From Hyphococcus flavus (GTDB lineage: Bacteria; Pseudomonadota; Alphaproteobacteria; Caulobacterales; Parvularculaceae): a stretch of 64,000 nt of DNA. Both the position numbers and the translations under genes were made by a program. The notes under the pieces are model-generated. The model saw only the letters and a program-made list of their open reading frames with translations. It was not told the origin of the DNA and made no database searches. How positions within the stretch are numbered: position 1 is the stretch's first letter; each line of letters starts with the position of its first letter. Shown here in pieces: positions 1-8,294 of the stretch. Location of the stretch: assembly GCF_028748065.1 (NCBI RefSeq), contig NZ_CP118166.1, positions 1,937,501 to 2,001,500 on the forward strand, given 5' to 3'.

Positions 1-652
1 CAATTGTGAAAAGCTGCATGATCTCACGAGCGTAATTTTCGTCTGGAACGACTTCGCCCTCCTCATCGGCCTTTTGGTTTTGCAAGTACGTTAGCCAGAT
101 CGCCATGGCCGGGCTGTAAGTGATGTTTTCAAGGGTTTGGCGAAAGTTTCCGAAAGCGCCAGCGGACATCATGTCCATATAATTCGCCATCGCGACAGGG
201 CGTTCAGCCAGCATGCCGTCGCTGTAAGAGGCCACGAGGATTTGCGACAAGGAAAATCCGACACGCTGTCGAAGTTGGTCATCGCCGACAATGGCGCGCG
301 TCCAGAATGTTTCGCTGAGCTCATTTTGACCGGCCTCAGCACCGGATGCTTCTACAAGTAACACGCTTTGCAGCAAGGATTCTTGCGGCTTGGCGAACTC
401 GGCTGAGATCCATGCTGCGTAGCCCATAGATTGCAAGCGCTCAATTTCTTCCGCGGTCGCGCCAAAGGTCGCCTGGTTCAAAAACCTGGATGCTTCGGAA
501 GCCGTGATTGACGCCGTGGGGGGCGGCAGCGTGCCTGGAGGCGTCTCCGGCGGCGGCGACTCCTCAGAGCTTGAACACCCCGCGACAAAAAACATGCAAA
601 CCGCAGTTGCGATTGCAGTCCATCCGAATTTGTAAGACATCGCCCGCGCCAT
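1..652 (-). CDS. DUF1800 family lipoprotein, C-terminus cut by window edge
   Basis: About 217 residues are visible; the reading frame runs open to position 1, so the C-terminal part lies outside the window. The N-terminus is a lipoprotein signal (hydrophobic stretch, then FVAGCSS, lipobox VAG-C), followed by a Ser/Pro/Glu-rich linker. From about residue 50 the sequence SRFLNQATFGAT and later NYAREIMQLFT match the start of the DUF1800 family. DUF1800 proteins are exported, often pair with DUF1501 genes, and have no firmly established reaction. The start at 652 is chosen because GGGA lies 7 bases upstream; an in-frame ATG at 640 is the alternative. Family assignment is firm; function is unknown. 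Confidence 0.8.
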   Translation of the reverse strand, partial: MARAMSYKFGWTAIATAVCMFFVAGCSSSEESPPPETPPGTLPPPTASITASEASRFLNQATFGATAEEIERLQSMGYAAWISAEFAKPQESLLQSVLLVEASGAEAGQNELSETFWTRAIVGDDQLRQRVGFSLSQILVASYSDGMLAERPVAMANYMDMMSAGAFGNFRQTLENITYSPAMAIWLTYLQNQKADEEGEVVPDENYAREIMQLFTI

Positions 653-714
653 TTTCTTTTCCCAAAGCACGGGAGGATTGAATTCAGATGCAGGAAAGGC
701 CTTGTGAACATTCA

Positions 715-740
715 ACGGACAATTTGTTTAAACTGTCCGT
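715..740. promoter_or_regulatory. 26-bp imperfect palindrome upstream of the DUF1800 gene
   Basis: Arms ACGGACA (715-721) and TGTCCGT (734-740) are perfect inverted repeats. The TTT/AAA triplets inside are also symmetric, giving 10 of 13 matched pairs. It lies 62 bases before the DUF1800 start and downstream of the adhesin stop. Size and symmetry suit a dimeric repressor operator. A terminator is less likely because no T-run follows on either strand. No regulator can be named. Confidence 0.4.
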
Positions 741-928
741 GACTGCGGAATTAGCCTTTATTTCAAAGGGCTGCAGCCAGTATTGAATTTTTGTCACGTT
801 GCAAAAATGATCATACTTAGCGCATTCGGGTACGATTGAGTGCGCTCGGGATGCATCAAAATTCGTTCTAAATTTTCTAAAATCAATTTAGACGGAGTTG
901 AGCAGGTGCATTTTAAGGGTGGCGGCGT

Positions 929-3900
929 TTAGCCGATGATGCCTTCGAGTTCGGTGAACTGGATCGTTGAGCCATCGTTTAACTCAACAACGCCTGCTGC
1001 ATCGTCGGTAAAGATGATGCCATCTTCATCCGCGGAAACGATAGCCCCTTCTGTTAGGGTTACAGTCCAGTCGGTTCCGAACTCGCCAAGCGATTCCAGT
1101 CCGCCTTCAACCTGAATGAGGTCTGTCCAGCCTTCACCGCCGTTGATTCGGTCAGAGCCATCACCGAGGGCGTAAACAAATATGTCATCGCCATCGCCGC
1201 CATCCATTCGGTCATTGCCTGCGCCGCCGGTGATAACATCATTACCCGCATCGCCACGAATATTGTCTTTTCCGCCGCCGCCGGAAATAATATCATCGCC
1301 ATCGCCGCCACGCTGGACGTCGTTACCATCACCACCGATCAGCGTGTCATCGCCGCCATTGCCGATTTGCGTCGTCTTGCCGGTCATGCCCGTAGCGTCC
1401 ATGAAGTCGTTGCCAGCGGCGCCGTCAACACGTTCCACATTTGAGGAAGTCATGTCGATGGAAAAATCATCGTTACCTTGAACGATGACGCGGTCGTTGC
1501 CTGCGCCTCCATCAATCACTGTATCTTCCGCGTCAGCATAAATTTTGTCATTGCCCGCGCCGCCGTAAAGTTCGTCCGCGCCAGCATTACCGCGAATATT
1601 GTCTTTTCCGCCGCCGCCGGAAATAATATCGTCGCCATCTCCGCCACGCTGGACGTCGTTACCGCCGCCGCCAGTCAATGTGTCGTCGCCGCCATTGCCG
1701 ATCTGAGTTGCTCGACCGCTCATGCCAGTAGCGTCCATGAAGTCGTTGCCGCCGGCGCCGTCAACGCGCTCAACACTAGAGGCGGTCATGTTGATGGAAA
1801 AATCATCGTTACCTTGAACGATGACACGGTCGTTGCCTGCGCCTCCATCAATCACTGTATCTTCCGCGTCAGCATAAATTTTGTCATTGCCCGCGCCGCC
1901 GTAAAGTTCGTCCGCGCCAGCATTACCGCGAATATTGTCTTTTCCGCCGCCGCCGGAAATAATATCGTCGCCATCTCCGCCACGCTGGACGTCGTTACCG
2001 CCGCCGCCAGTCAATGTGTCGTCGCCGCCATTGCCGATCTGAGTTGCTCGACCGCTCATGCCAGTAGCGTCCAGGACGTCATTGCCAGCGGCGCCGTCAA
2101 CGCGCTCAACACTGGATGCCGCCATATTGATAGAAAAGCCGTTATTTCCACGAACGATTACGCGATCATTACCATCGCCGCCGTCGATTACGGTATCTTC
2201 TGCGTCCGCATAGATTTTGTCGTTGCCAGCGCCGCCATAAAGTTCGTCTGCACCGGCCTTACCGATTATACGATCATTGCCTCCGCCGCCGAAAATGACA
2301 TCGGCGCCCGAAGATCCAACAAGCTTGTCGTTCCCATCCGTTCCGTGGATCGTATTTGTTTCATCCACGTCGCTAACGGCGACAGTAAGCGTGTGCATAG
2401 TCGACTCGCCGCCGGCGCCAATGGCCTCGATTGTGACTTCATGTAAATTTTGCGCTTCAAAGTCCGCAGCGGCGCCGTCTTTCAGTTTCAATTGATTGCC
2501 GACCATTTCGAACATGCCGGAGGGATCCTCGGCGATAGCAAAATCGGTGACGGCCTCGCCAGTTTGCGGATCGGTAGCTGAAATTGTACCAACTATTGCG
2601 CCGCTGTGGTTTTCAATAACTGTCGGCGTTCCGCCAAAGTCTCCATCAACGACGCTGGCGCCGCCCTGAAGCTGCAGGTGGTCGATACCAACAAGGTCTT
2701 CAATGGCGCCGTCCGATTGTTCATTCATCACCCAATTGTTGACAAGGCCCGGTTCAGTTCCCGGATCTGAGAACGGGTTGCCTGCATTGTCAGCGATTTC
2801 AGTTTCGCTACGCGCATAGTCGAATATGCGCACTTCCGAAATCTGGCCTTCAAATACTTGCCCGCTATCAAATCGGCCACCCTCACTATCCTGCTCCTGA
2901 CCAAAAACGAGCGTACCGTCGGATTTGAGGTCACGAATGTTGATGCTGGTCGAAAATTCCTGTTCACCGTCTACATAAACTTTCAGTTCATTGCTCGACT
3001 GATCCCACGAAAACGAAACCTGGTGCTGTTCGCCGTCAAGCAAAGATGAGTTCGGTACGCCTGTGTTAATCTTCTGCCCGGCAAGGAAGACATGCAAATT
3101 ACCGCTAGAACCCTCCATCCACAACAACGCCTCGTTGTCGGAGCCGTTGCTTGCAGCATAAGAAAACAGCGGTGTTCCATTGCCGACATCCGTTTGCGAA
3201 GAAACGAATGAGACTTCAACCGTCAGCGCATCGGTCGGGAAACCTTCCATATTCGCGGCTACTGCATAGTCGTCAGTTCCGCCATCTTCATTCAGTGATA
3301 AAATGCCATTGCCGAATGCGGCATCAAATGAAACATCAATCGGCGCCTCATTAACGTCTGCAACGCTAATCGTAACTGTTTGTTGCGTAGCCTCTCCACT
3401 AGAGCCAATTGCCTCGACAGTAACTTCGTAGCTTTGCTGAGCTTCATGATCGAGTGCGGCGCCGTCTCTCAGTCTCAGCTCATTACCGACAACTTCGAAC
3501 AAGCCTGATGCATCATCAACCAGCGCGAAGCTGGATACCGCCTCACCAGTTTCACCATCAATCGCGGATAGGGAGCCGACAACGGCGCCCTCATTATTCT
3601 CGACAACCGTCGGCGTATCAAAACTCTCGCCGCCAATGACTTTGGCTCCATTCGATAACTGAAGGTCGTTGTTGCCGGCGATATCCTCAACCACGCCGTC
3701 TTTCGAAGAACTCATCACCCAGTTTGAAACGACGCCGGTCTGGGCTTCGGGCCCGTTCAACGGCTCACCTGCATGATCAGCGATTTCCTCAGCAGAGCGC
3801 GCATAGTCAAAGATGCGGGCCTCTGAAATCTCTCCTTCGAAGATCTGGTTCGTGTCGAAACGGCCGCCTTCGGCATCCTGTTCCTGCCCAAAGGCAACAG

Positions 3901-6900
3901 TCCCATCTGTTTTAAGGTCGCGGATGTTTACGGACTTGGAAAAGTCTTCCTGACCATCGACATAGACTTTGAGTTCGTTGGACGCCTGATTCCAGGTAAA
4001 GGAAACAGTATGTTGTTCGCCATCAAGAAGTGATGTGTTGGAAATGCCGGTGTTGAATGATTGCCCTGCAAGAAAGATATTGAGATTGCCGGACCCGCTT
4101 TCGAGCCACATCAACGCTTCGTTGTTGGATCCACCGTCTGCTGCATAAGAAAACAATGGTACGCCTGACCCAACATCGGTTTGTGATGACGTGAAAGTCA
4201 CCTCGACAGTCAGGGCCTGCGTCGGGAAACCTTCCATGTTTGCAGCAATTGCTACATCATCGTTGCCGCCGTCCTGGTTTAACGAAAGAACGCCGGACTG
4301 TGAAATCGGCGAAAGTTCGAAATCAACAGGCGCCTCGTTGATATTGTCAACGTTGATGGTGAATGTCTGTTCAGTCGAGAGGCCGCCCTGGTCTGTGGCC
4401 GTAACGGTTACATCGACAGTCTGTGACTGTTCATAGTCGAGACTGACGCCATCCTTCAGTTTGAGCTGGCCATCCGCGACCTCAAACCGGTCATCTGAAA
4501 CAGTAAACGTGACTGTGTCACCTGCGTCAGGGTCATTTGCTGAAAGTGAGCCAATCATCGCGCCGCTTGCGTTTTCAGAAACTGAACCGCCCTCAAGTGC
4601 AATATCCAAAGGACTTTCATTTACATCGGCTACAGGCACAGTCACTGTTTGCACAGAAGCTTCGCCATGAGTGTCCGTCGCCGTAATGTTGACGTTGATT
4701 TCAGATTCCGTTTCGTAGTCGACTGAAGCGCCTTCCTTCAGCTTCAGAGCGTAACCGCTGTCGTTTTCGACGATCTCAAACCTATCATCATCAACCGTGA
4801 GTGTAACGGCGTCACCTTGCGGATCGGAGACCGTAAATAATGCCGCGCCTTCGCCTGCGTTATTCTCTGTCACGCCATAGAGACTTGCATCGTCAACGCC
4901 TGGAAGACGATAAGAACTGCCGCCGATGACTTCTGTGGCGCCATCTGTGTCTGGTCCGGACCATGCGAGTTGCAATGTCTGCGACCCGCCATTTTCGAAG
5001 TAACGGACCTCGATATCATGAGACCCTTCATCAAGGTCCACGGTTACTGTTCGTGTTCTCGTGCTGTGAAGGCCATCATTATCGAGTACTGGCTGGCCGT
5101 CGATAAACAGCATGCTGCCATCATCGCTGGCCATGGAGAATGTGTAGGACCCACCTTCCTCAACCATCAACTGGCCTTCGTATTTCGCAGCGAAATAATC
5201 GCCTGGCGCACCCTCCCAGAATGCATCCTGGCCATTCATATAGTCGATGCTTTCGACTACCGCTTCAGCGTCAGGCGCAGCGTCGAAGTCAATTTGATTC
5301 AAATTACTGATCGAATGACCGACATTATAATATGACGCCTGAAGACCTTCGCCGCCTGTCAGTGTAATCTCAGGAGCGTCATTGCTGTCAGCTACCTTAA
5401 CGGGCAGCGTCATTGAGCTGCTTGCGCCAGAAGCATCGGTTGCCGTCACTGTGACTTCAACAAGGGACTCGGTTTCGAAGTCGAGGATTGCATCGTCGCG
5501 AAGTTTCAGCGCCAGCTCGCCATCCTGTTCGACGACTTCAAAACGCTCATCGCTGACAGTGTAAATATGTGTGTCATCTGCGTCCGGATCGGTGACATTG
5601 AATTTGGCGATCAACGCGCCAGATTCATCTTCCGGCGCTGTCAAATTATCGAGCGTATAGCCGTGCTGATAGCTATCGCCGCTGATAACTTCTTTCGCGC
5701 CATCTGTATCGGGGCCCGACCAGGCAAGCTGCAAGGTCTGGTGTCCGCCATTTTCAAAATACCGAACTTCAATATCATGGGCGCCTTCATCAAGGTTCAC
5801 GGTCACATTGCGGGTGCGCGTGCCATGCAGCCCGTCATTGTCGAGCACAGGTTGGCCGTCGATGAACAACATGCTGCCATCATCGCTGGCCATGGAGAAT
5901 GTATATGAACCGCCTTCTTCGACGACGATTTGCCCCTCATATTTGGCTGCGAAATAATCGCGAGGCGCGCCTTCCCAAAACGCGTCCTGACCATTCATAT
6001 AGTTCAGATTATCAACGACGCCGGCGGCATCTGGGCTAGCGTTGAAATCGACTTCATCCAGATTCCGTATGGCGTGTCCAACATCAAAGTAGGACGCTTT
6101 GAGGCCTGGGCTATTGGCAAGGCTTAGAACAGGGCCTTCATTCACGTTATCGATAGCGATGAAAAAAGATTGTTCGGTTGAAAGGCCACCCTGATCGGTT
6201 GCGGTGACGGTAACATTGACGCTGTTCGCGGCTTCATGATCGAGGCTGACGCCGTCTTTCAGTTTAAGCTCATTGCCAGCGACCTCAAAGCGATCGTCAG
6301 AGACAGTGAATGTATGTGATCCGCCGGAATCTGGATCGATGGCAGTGAGCTTTCCAACAATTGCACCAGAACTGTTTTCCGCGATACTGGCACCGTTCAA
6401 CGAGATATCAACCGGCGCCTCATTAACGTCTGATACGCTTACGGTAAACGCTTGCTCGGTTGAGAGCCCATCCTGATCGGTTGCGGTTACAGTAATGTTG
6501 ATGCTATCGGCGGATTCATGATCCAGACTGACGCCGTCTTTCAGTTTCAACTGACCATCGACGACCTCAAATCGGTCATCAGAGACAGAGAAACTGACTG
6601 TGTCGCCATTATCAGGGTCAGTTGCAGAAAGTGTTCCCGCTGCTGCGCCAGCAACGTTTTCAGCGATACTAGAACCATTTAGCGATATATCGATCGGCGC
6701 TTCGTTGACGTCTGTAACATTGATAGAGAAGTCCTGCTCAGTTGAGAAGCCGCCCTGGTCCGTCGCAGTCACAGTGACGTTGATGCTGTCCGCAACTTCA
6801 TGGTCGAGGCTGACGCCATCTTTCAGTTTCAACTGACCATCAACGACTTCAAACCGATCATCAGAGACAGAATAGGCGACCGTATCACCAGCGTCATGAT

Positions 6901-8116
6901 CAGTAGACGAGAGCGCGCCAACGACCGCACCAGCGCTGTTCTCGGTAATGGCGTTACCATTCAGCGAGATATCGACAGGCGCCTCGTTAACATCGGAAAC
7001 ATTGATCGAAAACACCTGCTCTGTCGATAAACCGCCTTGATCTGTTGCAATCACGGTAACGTCGATGCTGTCCGCAGCTTCATGATCGAGGCTGGCGCCG
7101 TCTTTCAGTTTTAACTGGCCATCGATGACCTCAAATCGGTCATCAGAGACAGAGAAACTGACAGAGTCGCCAGTATCAGGGTCGGAGGCGGATAGCGAGC
7201 CTACCACAGCGCCCGCGACGTTTTCAGAAATGCTGCCGCCACCAAGGGTAATATCGACAGGGTTTTCGTTGACGTCTGTAACATTGATAGAGAAAGATTC
7301 TTGATAGCTGTTGCCTGTGCTATCGGTGACCTGAATCAAAATATCGAATACATTCTGTGCTTCGAAATCGACAGAAACGCCTGGCTTTAAACGCAACTGG
7401 TCACCGACGATTTCAAAAAAACCTGATGAATCGCCGATAATTTCAAACGTCAGAACATCGTCAATGTTGCCATCACTGGCGGAAAGTGTGGCGACGACCG
7501 AACCTTCGACATTCTCGTCCACAGTAGTTTGCGACAGGGCGATATCGTCTGGCGCCAGATTTGGTTCATGGTCGCCTGAAAGTACGCTTGAAGGCTCGTC
7601 AGTTATCCCAGGATTGTCCGCGGCAGAACTCTTAGCGACTGCTCCGGAACGTACGGAATTGCCGTTATCGCTGCTGCCGACGGTGAAGTCTGGCTGTCGT
7701 GTACTGCTTCCTTGAGCAAAAGACGCTTCATTAGTTGTTGCGAAGCGATTTTCAGAACTCTCACGCTCATCAGTCAGATTTTCTTCAACACTTCGTGGCT
7801 TTTCATTTTCGGACGTTCCAACATCAGCGCCGCCCTGCGCGGTGATTGCAGCGCTCGTCTGGTCAGAAGCGCTTGAGTCCTCTGAGTGGTATGACTTTTC
7901 AGCCTCGGCATCCTGTTCGCCGTAATGAAGGTTTCCATATCCGTTGTCGCCTTCATTGTTGTCAAACTTGAAAGTCTCTCCGTCGCGAGCTTTCTTTAAG
8001 TCTTGGCGTTCGCTTTCCGCAGCTGCTTCAGCCTTTGCGTCAAGCGCATCGCTCTCCGAAAAACTCTTGTTTGAAAAGTTCGTTGAACCCTCAGTCGATG
8101 AAGTATCTTTTGCCAT
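929..8116 (-). CDS. giant RTX adhesin with cadherin-like, PA14 and LamG-like domains
   Basis: A 2395-residue secreted surface protein. There is no Sec signal; the first ~190 residues are acidic, Ser-rich and look disordered. Then come five cadherin-like repeats (~190-660), a PA14 module (~670-820), one cadherin-like repeat, a second PA14 module (~920-1070), two more cadherin-like repeats, a LamG-like module (~1270-1510), a cadherin-like repeat, a second LamG-like module (~1600-1830), a last cadherin-like repeat, and RTX GGxGxD repeats (~1910-2330). The tail of about 60 residues is typical of uncleaved type I secretion signals. PA14 modules carry the SDDGS calcium/sugar motif known from lectin-type PA14 domains, so glycan binding is a reasonable inference. 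The divergent exporter genes from 8295 are the likely secretion machinery. No LapG-type TAAG cleavage site was found near the N-terminus. Confidence 0.93.
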   Translation of the reverse strand: MAKDTSSTEGSTNFSNKSFSESDALDAKAEAAAESERQDLKKARDGETFKFDNNEGDNGYGNLHYGEQDAEAEKSYHSEDSSASDQTSAAITAQGGADVGTSENEKPRSVEENLTDERESSENRFATTNEASFAQGSSTRQPDFTVGSSDNGNSVRSGAVAKSSAADNPGITDEPSSVLSGDHEPNLAPDDIALSQTTVDENVEGSVVATLSASDGNIDDVLTFEIIGDSSGFFEIVGDQLRLKPGVSVDFEAQNVFDILIQVTDSTGNSYQESFSINVTDVNENPVDITLGGGSISENVAGAVVGSLSASDPDTGDSVSFSVSDDRFEVIDGQLKLKDGASLDHEAADSIDVTVIATDQGGLSTEQVFSINVSDVNEAPVDISLNGNAITENSAGAVVGALSSTDHDAGDTVAYSVSDDRFEVVDGQLKLKDGVSLDHEVADSINVTVTATDQGGFSTEQDFSINVTDVNEAPIDISLNGSSIAENVAGAAAGTLSATDPDNGDTVSFSVSDDRFEVVDGQLKLKDGVSLDHESADSINITVTATDQDGLSTEQAFTVSVSDVNEAPVDISLNGASIAENSSGAIVGKLTAIDPDSGGSHTFTVSDDRFEVAGNELKLKDGVSLDHEAANSVNVTVTATDQGGLSTEQSFFIAIDNVNEGPVLSLANSPGLKASYFDVGHAIRNLDEVDFNASPDAAGVVDNLNYMNGQDAFWEGAPRDYFAAKYEGQIVVEEGGSYTFSMASDDGSMLFIDGQPVLDNDGLHGTRTRNVTVNLDEGAHDIEVRYFENGGHQTLQLAWSGPDTDGAKEVISGDSYQHGYTLDNLTAPEDESGALIAKFNVTDPDADDTHIYTVSDERFEVVEQDGELALKLRDDAILDFETESLVEVTVTATDASGASSSMTLPVKVADSNDAPEITLTGGEGLQASYYNVGHSISNLNQIDFDAAPDAEAVVESIDYMNGQDAFWEGAPGDYFAAKYEGQLMVEEGGSYTFSMASDDGSMLFIDGQPVLDNDGLHSTRTRTVTVDLDEGSHDIEVRYFENGGSQTLQLAWSGPDTDGATEVIGGSSYRLPGVDDASLYGVTENNAGEGAALFTVSDPQGDAVTLTVDDDRFEIVENDSGYALKLKEGASVDYETESEINVNITATDTHGEASVQTVTVPVADVNESPLDIALEGGSVSENASGAMIGSLSANDPDAGDTVTFTVSDDRFEVADGQLKLKDGVSLDYEQSQTVDVTVTATDQGGLSTEQTFTINVDNINEAPVDFELSPISQSGVLSLNQDGGNDDVAIAANMEGFPTQALTVEVTFTSSQTDVGSGVPLFSYAADGGSNNEALMWLESGSGNLNIFLAGQSFNTGISNTSLLDGEQHTVSFTWNQASNELKVYVDGQEDFSKSVNIRDLKTDGTVAFGQEQDAEGGRFDTNQIFEGEISEARIFDYARSAEEIADHAGEPLNGPEAQTGVVSNWVMSSSKDGVVEDIAGNNDLQLSNGAKVIGGESFDTPTVVENNEGAVVGSLSAIDGETGEAVSSFALVDDASGLFEVVGNELRLRDGAALDHEAQQSYEVTVEAIGSSGEATQQTVTISVADVNEAPIDVSFDAAFGNGILSLNEDGGTDDYAVAANMEGFPTDALTVEVSFVSSQTDVGNGTPLFSYAASNGSDNEALLWMEGSSGNLHVFLAGQKINTGVPNSSLLDGEQHQVSFSWDQSSNELKVYVDGEQEFSTSINIRDLKSDGTLVFGQEQDSEGGRFDSGQVFEGQISEVRIFDYARSETEIADNAGNPFSDPGTEPGLVNNWVMNEQSDGAIEDLVGIDHLQLQGGASVVDGDFGGTPTVIENHSGAIVGTISATDPQTGEAVTDFAIAEDPSGMFEMVGNQLKLKDGAAADFEAQNLHEVTIEAIGAGGESTMHTLTVAVSDVDETNTIHGTDGNDKLVGSSGADVIFGGGGNDRIIGKAGADELYGGAGNDKIYADAEDTVIDGGDGNDRVIVRGNNGFSINMAASSVERVDGAAGNDVLDATGMSGRATQIGNGGDDTLTGGGGNDVQRGGDGDDIISGGGGKDNIRGNAGADELYGGAGNDKIYADAEDTVIDGGAGNDRVIVQGNDDFSINMTASSVERVDGAGGNDFMDATGMSGRATQIGNGGDDTLTGGGGNDVQRGGDGDDIISGGGGKDNIRGNAGADELYGGAGNDKIYADAEDTVIDGGAGNDRVIVQGNDDFSIDMTSSNVERVDGAAGNDFMDATGMTGKTTQIGNGGDDTLIGGDGNDVQRGGDGDDIISGGGGKDNIRGDAGNDVITGGAGNDRMDGGDGDDIFVYALGDGSDRINGGEGWTDLIQVEGGLESLGEFGTDWTVTLTEGAIVSADEDGIIFTDDAAGVVELNDGSTIQFTELEGIIG
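1247..2254 (-). repeat. three tandem 336-bp RTX supra-repeats
   Basis: Units of 112 residues begin at GADELYGG (2254, 1918 and 1582 on the minus strand). Each combines RTX nonapeptides, a non-RTX segment around SINM..SSVERVDGA and a second RTX block. Units two and three are nearly identical in DNA over long stretches; the third diverges at its end into the final RTX block. This points to recent duplication or ongoing homogenisation, and is a likely site of length variation and short-read assembly collapse. Confidence 0.9.
2620..4310 (-). repeat. duplicated LamG-like module pair in the adhesin
   Basis: Two modules of about 230 residues (DNA about 3590-4310 and 2620-3320) share the same blocks: LSLN.DGG, NMEGFPT.ALTVEV, YVDGQ, NIRDLK.DGT, FGQEQD.EGGRFD, EARIFDYARS and NWVM. 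The fold looks like a concanavalin/LamG jelly roll (inference from the VDG and IFDYAR blocks). Each is followed by one cadherin-like repeat, so a composite LamG-cadherin unit was probably duplicated. Confidence 0.7.
4905..6110 (-). repeat. duplicated PA14 module pair in the adhesin
   Basis: Two PA14 modules (about 5660-6110 and 4905-5350) are nearly identical at residue level, sharing MNGQDAFWEGAP, YFAAKYEGQ, ASDDGSMLFIDGQPVLD and RYFENGG. The SDDGS motif is the Asp-Asp calcium/ligand motif of lectin-like PA14 domains. A cadherin-like repeat separates the copies. Confidence 0.85.
6130..7560 (-). repeat. five tandem cadherin-like repeats (~300 bp each) in the adhesin
   Basis: Each unit of about 100 residues follows the pattern DV.EAPVDISL...ENSAGAVVG, DDRFEV..GQLKLKDG and VTATDQGGLSTEQ. 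The unit nearest the N-terminus is the most diverged. Asp/Glu-rich linkers fit calcium-rigidified stalk repeats. Repeats of the same type recur singly elsewhere in the protein. Confidence 0.85.
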
Positions 8117-8294
8117 GACTCTACTTTGAACGCGTTACTACGCATCAGAGAGTATCTTGAGAGGCTTAACTAGAAACTTATCAGCCTGGTTAATATCCGC
8201 TTAAACATAGCCAAAACCATTGGCGATCACGTTTCTGAAAGGATTTAACCCTAAAAAATACTGAATGTATGGCGGGTGAGTTGCGTGCGGTTTA
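8117..8294. promoter_or_regulatory. divergent intergenic region, adhesin / type I exporter
   Basis: This 178-bp AT-rich gap separates the divergent starts of the adhesin and the exporter operon, so it must hold both promoters. No convincing -35/-10 pair or strong ribosome binding site was identified by eye on either side. Confidence 0.4.

Noticed and set aside
1247-2254. Tandem repeats considered as CRISPR or other array
   Set aside because: The 336-bp units are in frame inside a coding gene and encode RTX motifs; no repeat-spacer pattern.
1478-2446. 322-residue open frame antisense to the RTX region
   Set aside because: It is the shadow of repeated GGxGxD codons; the product is low-complexity Val/Ile/Ala with internal duplication, and no ribosome binding site is present.
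929-8116. LapG-type proteolytic release site in the adhesin N-terminus
   Set aside because: No TAAG/PAAG-like motif was found in the N-terminal region, and no LapD/LapG genes are in the window.
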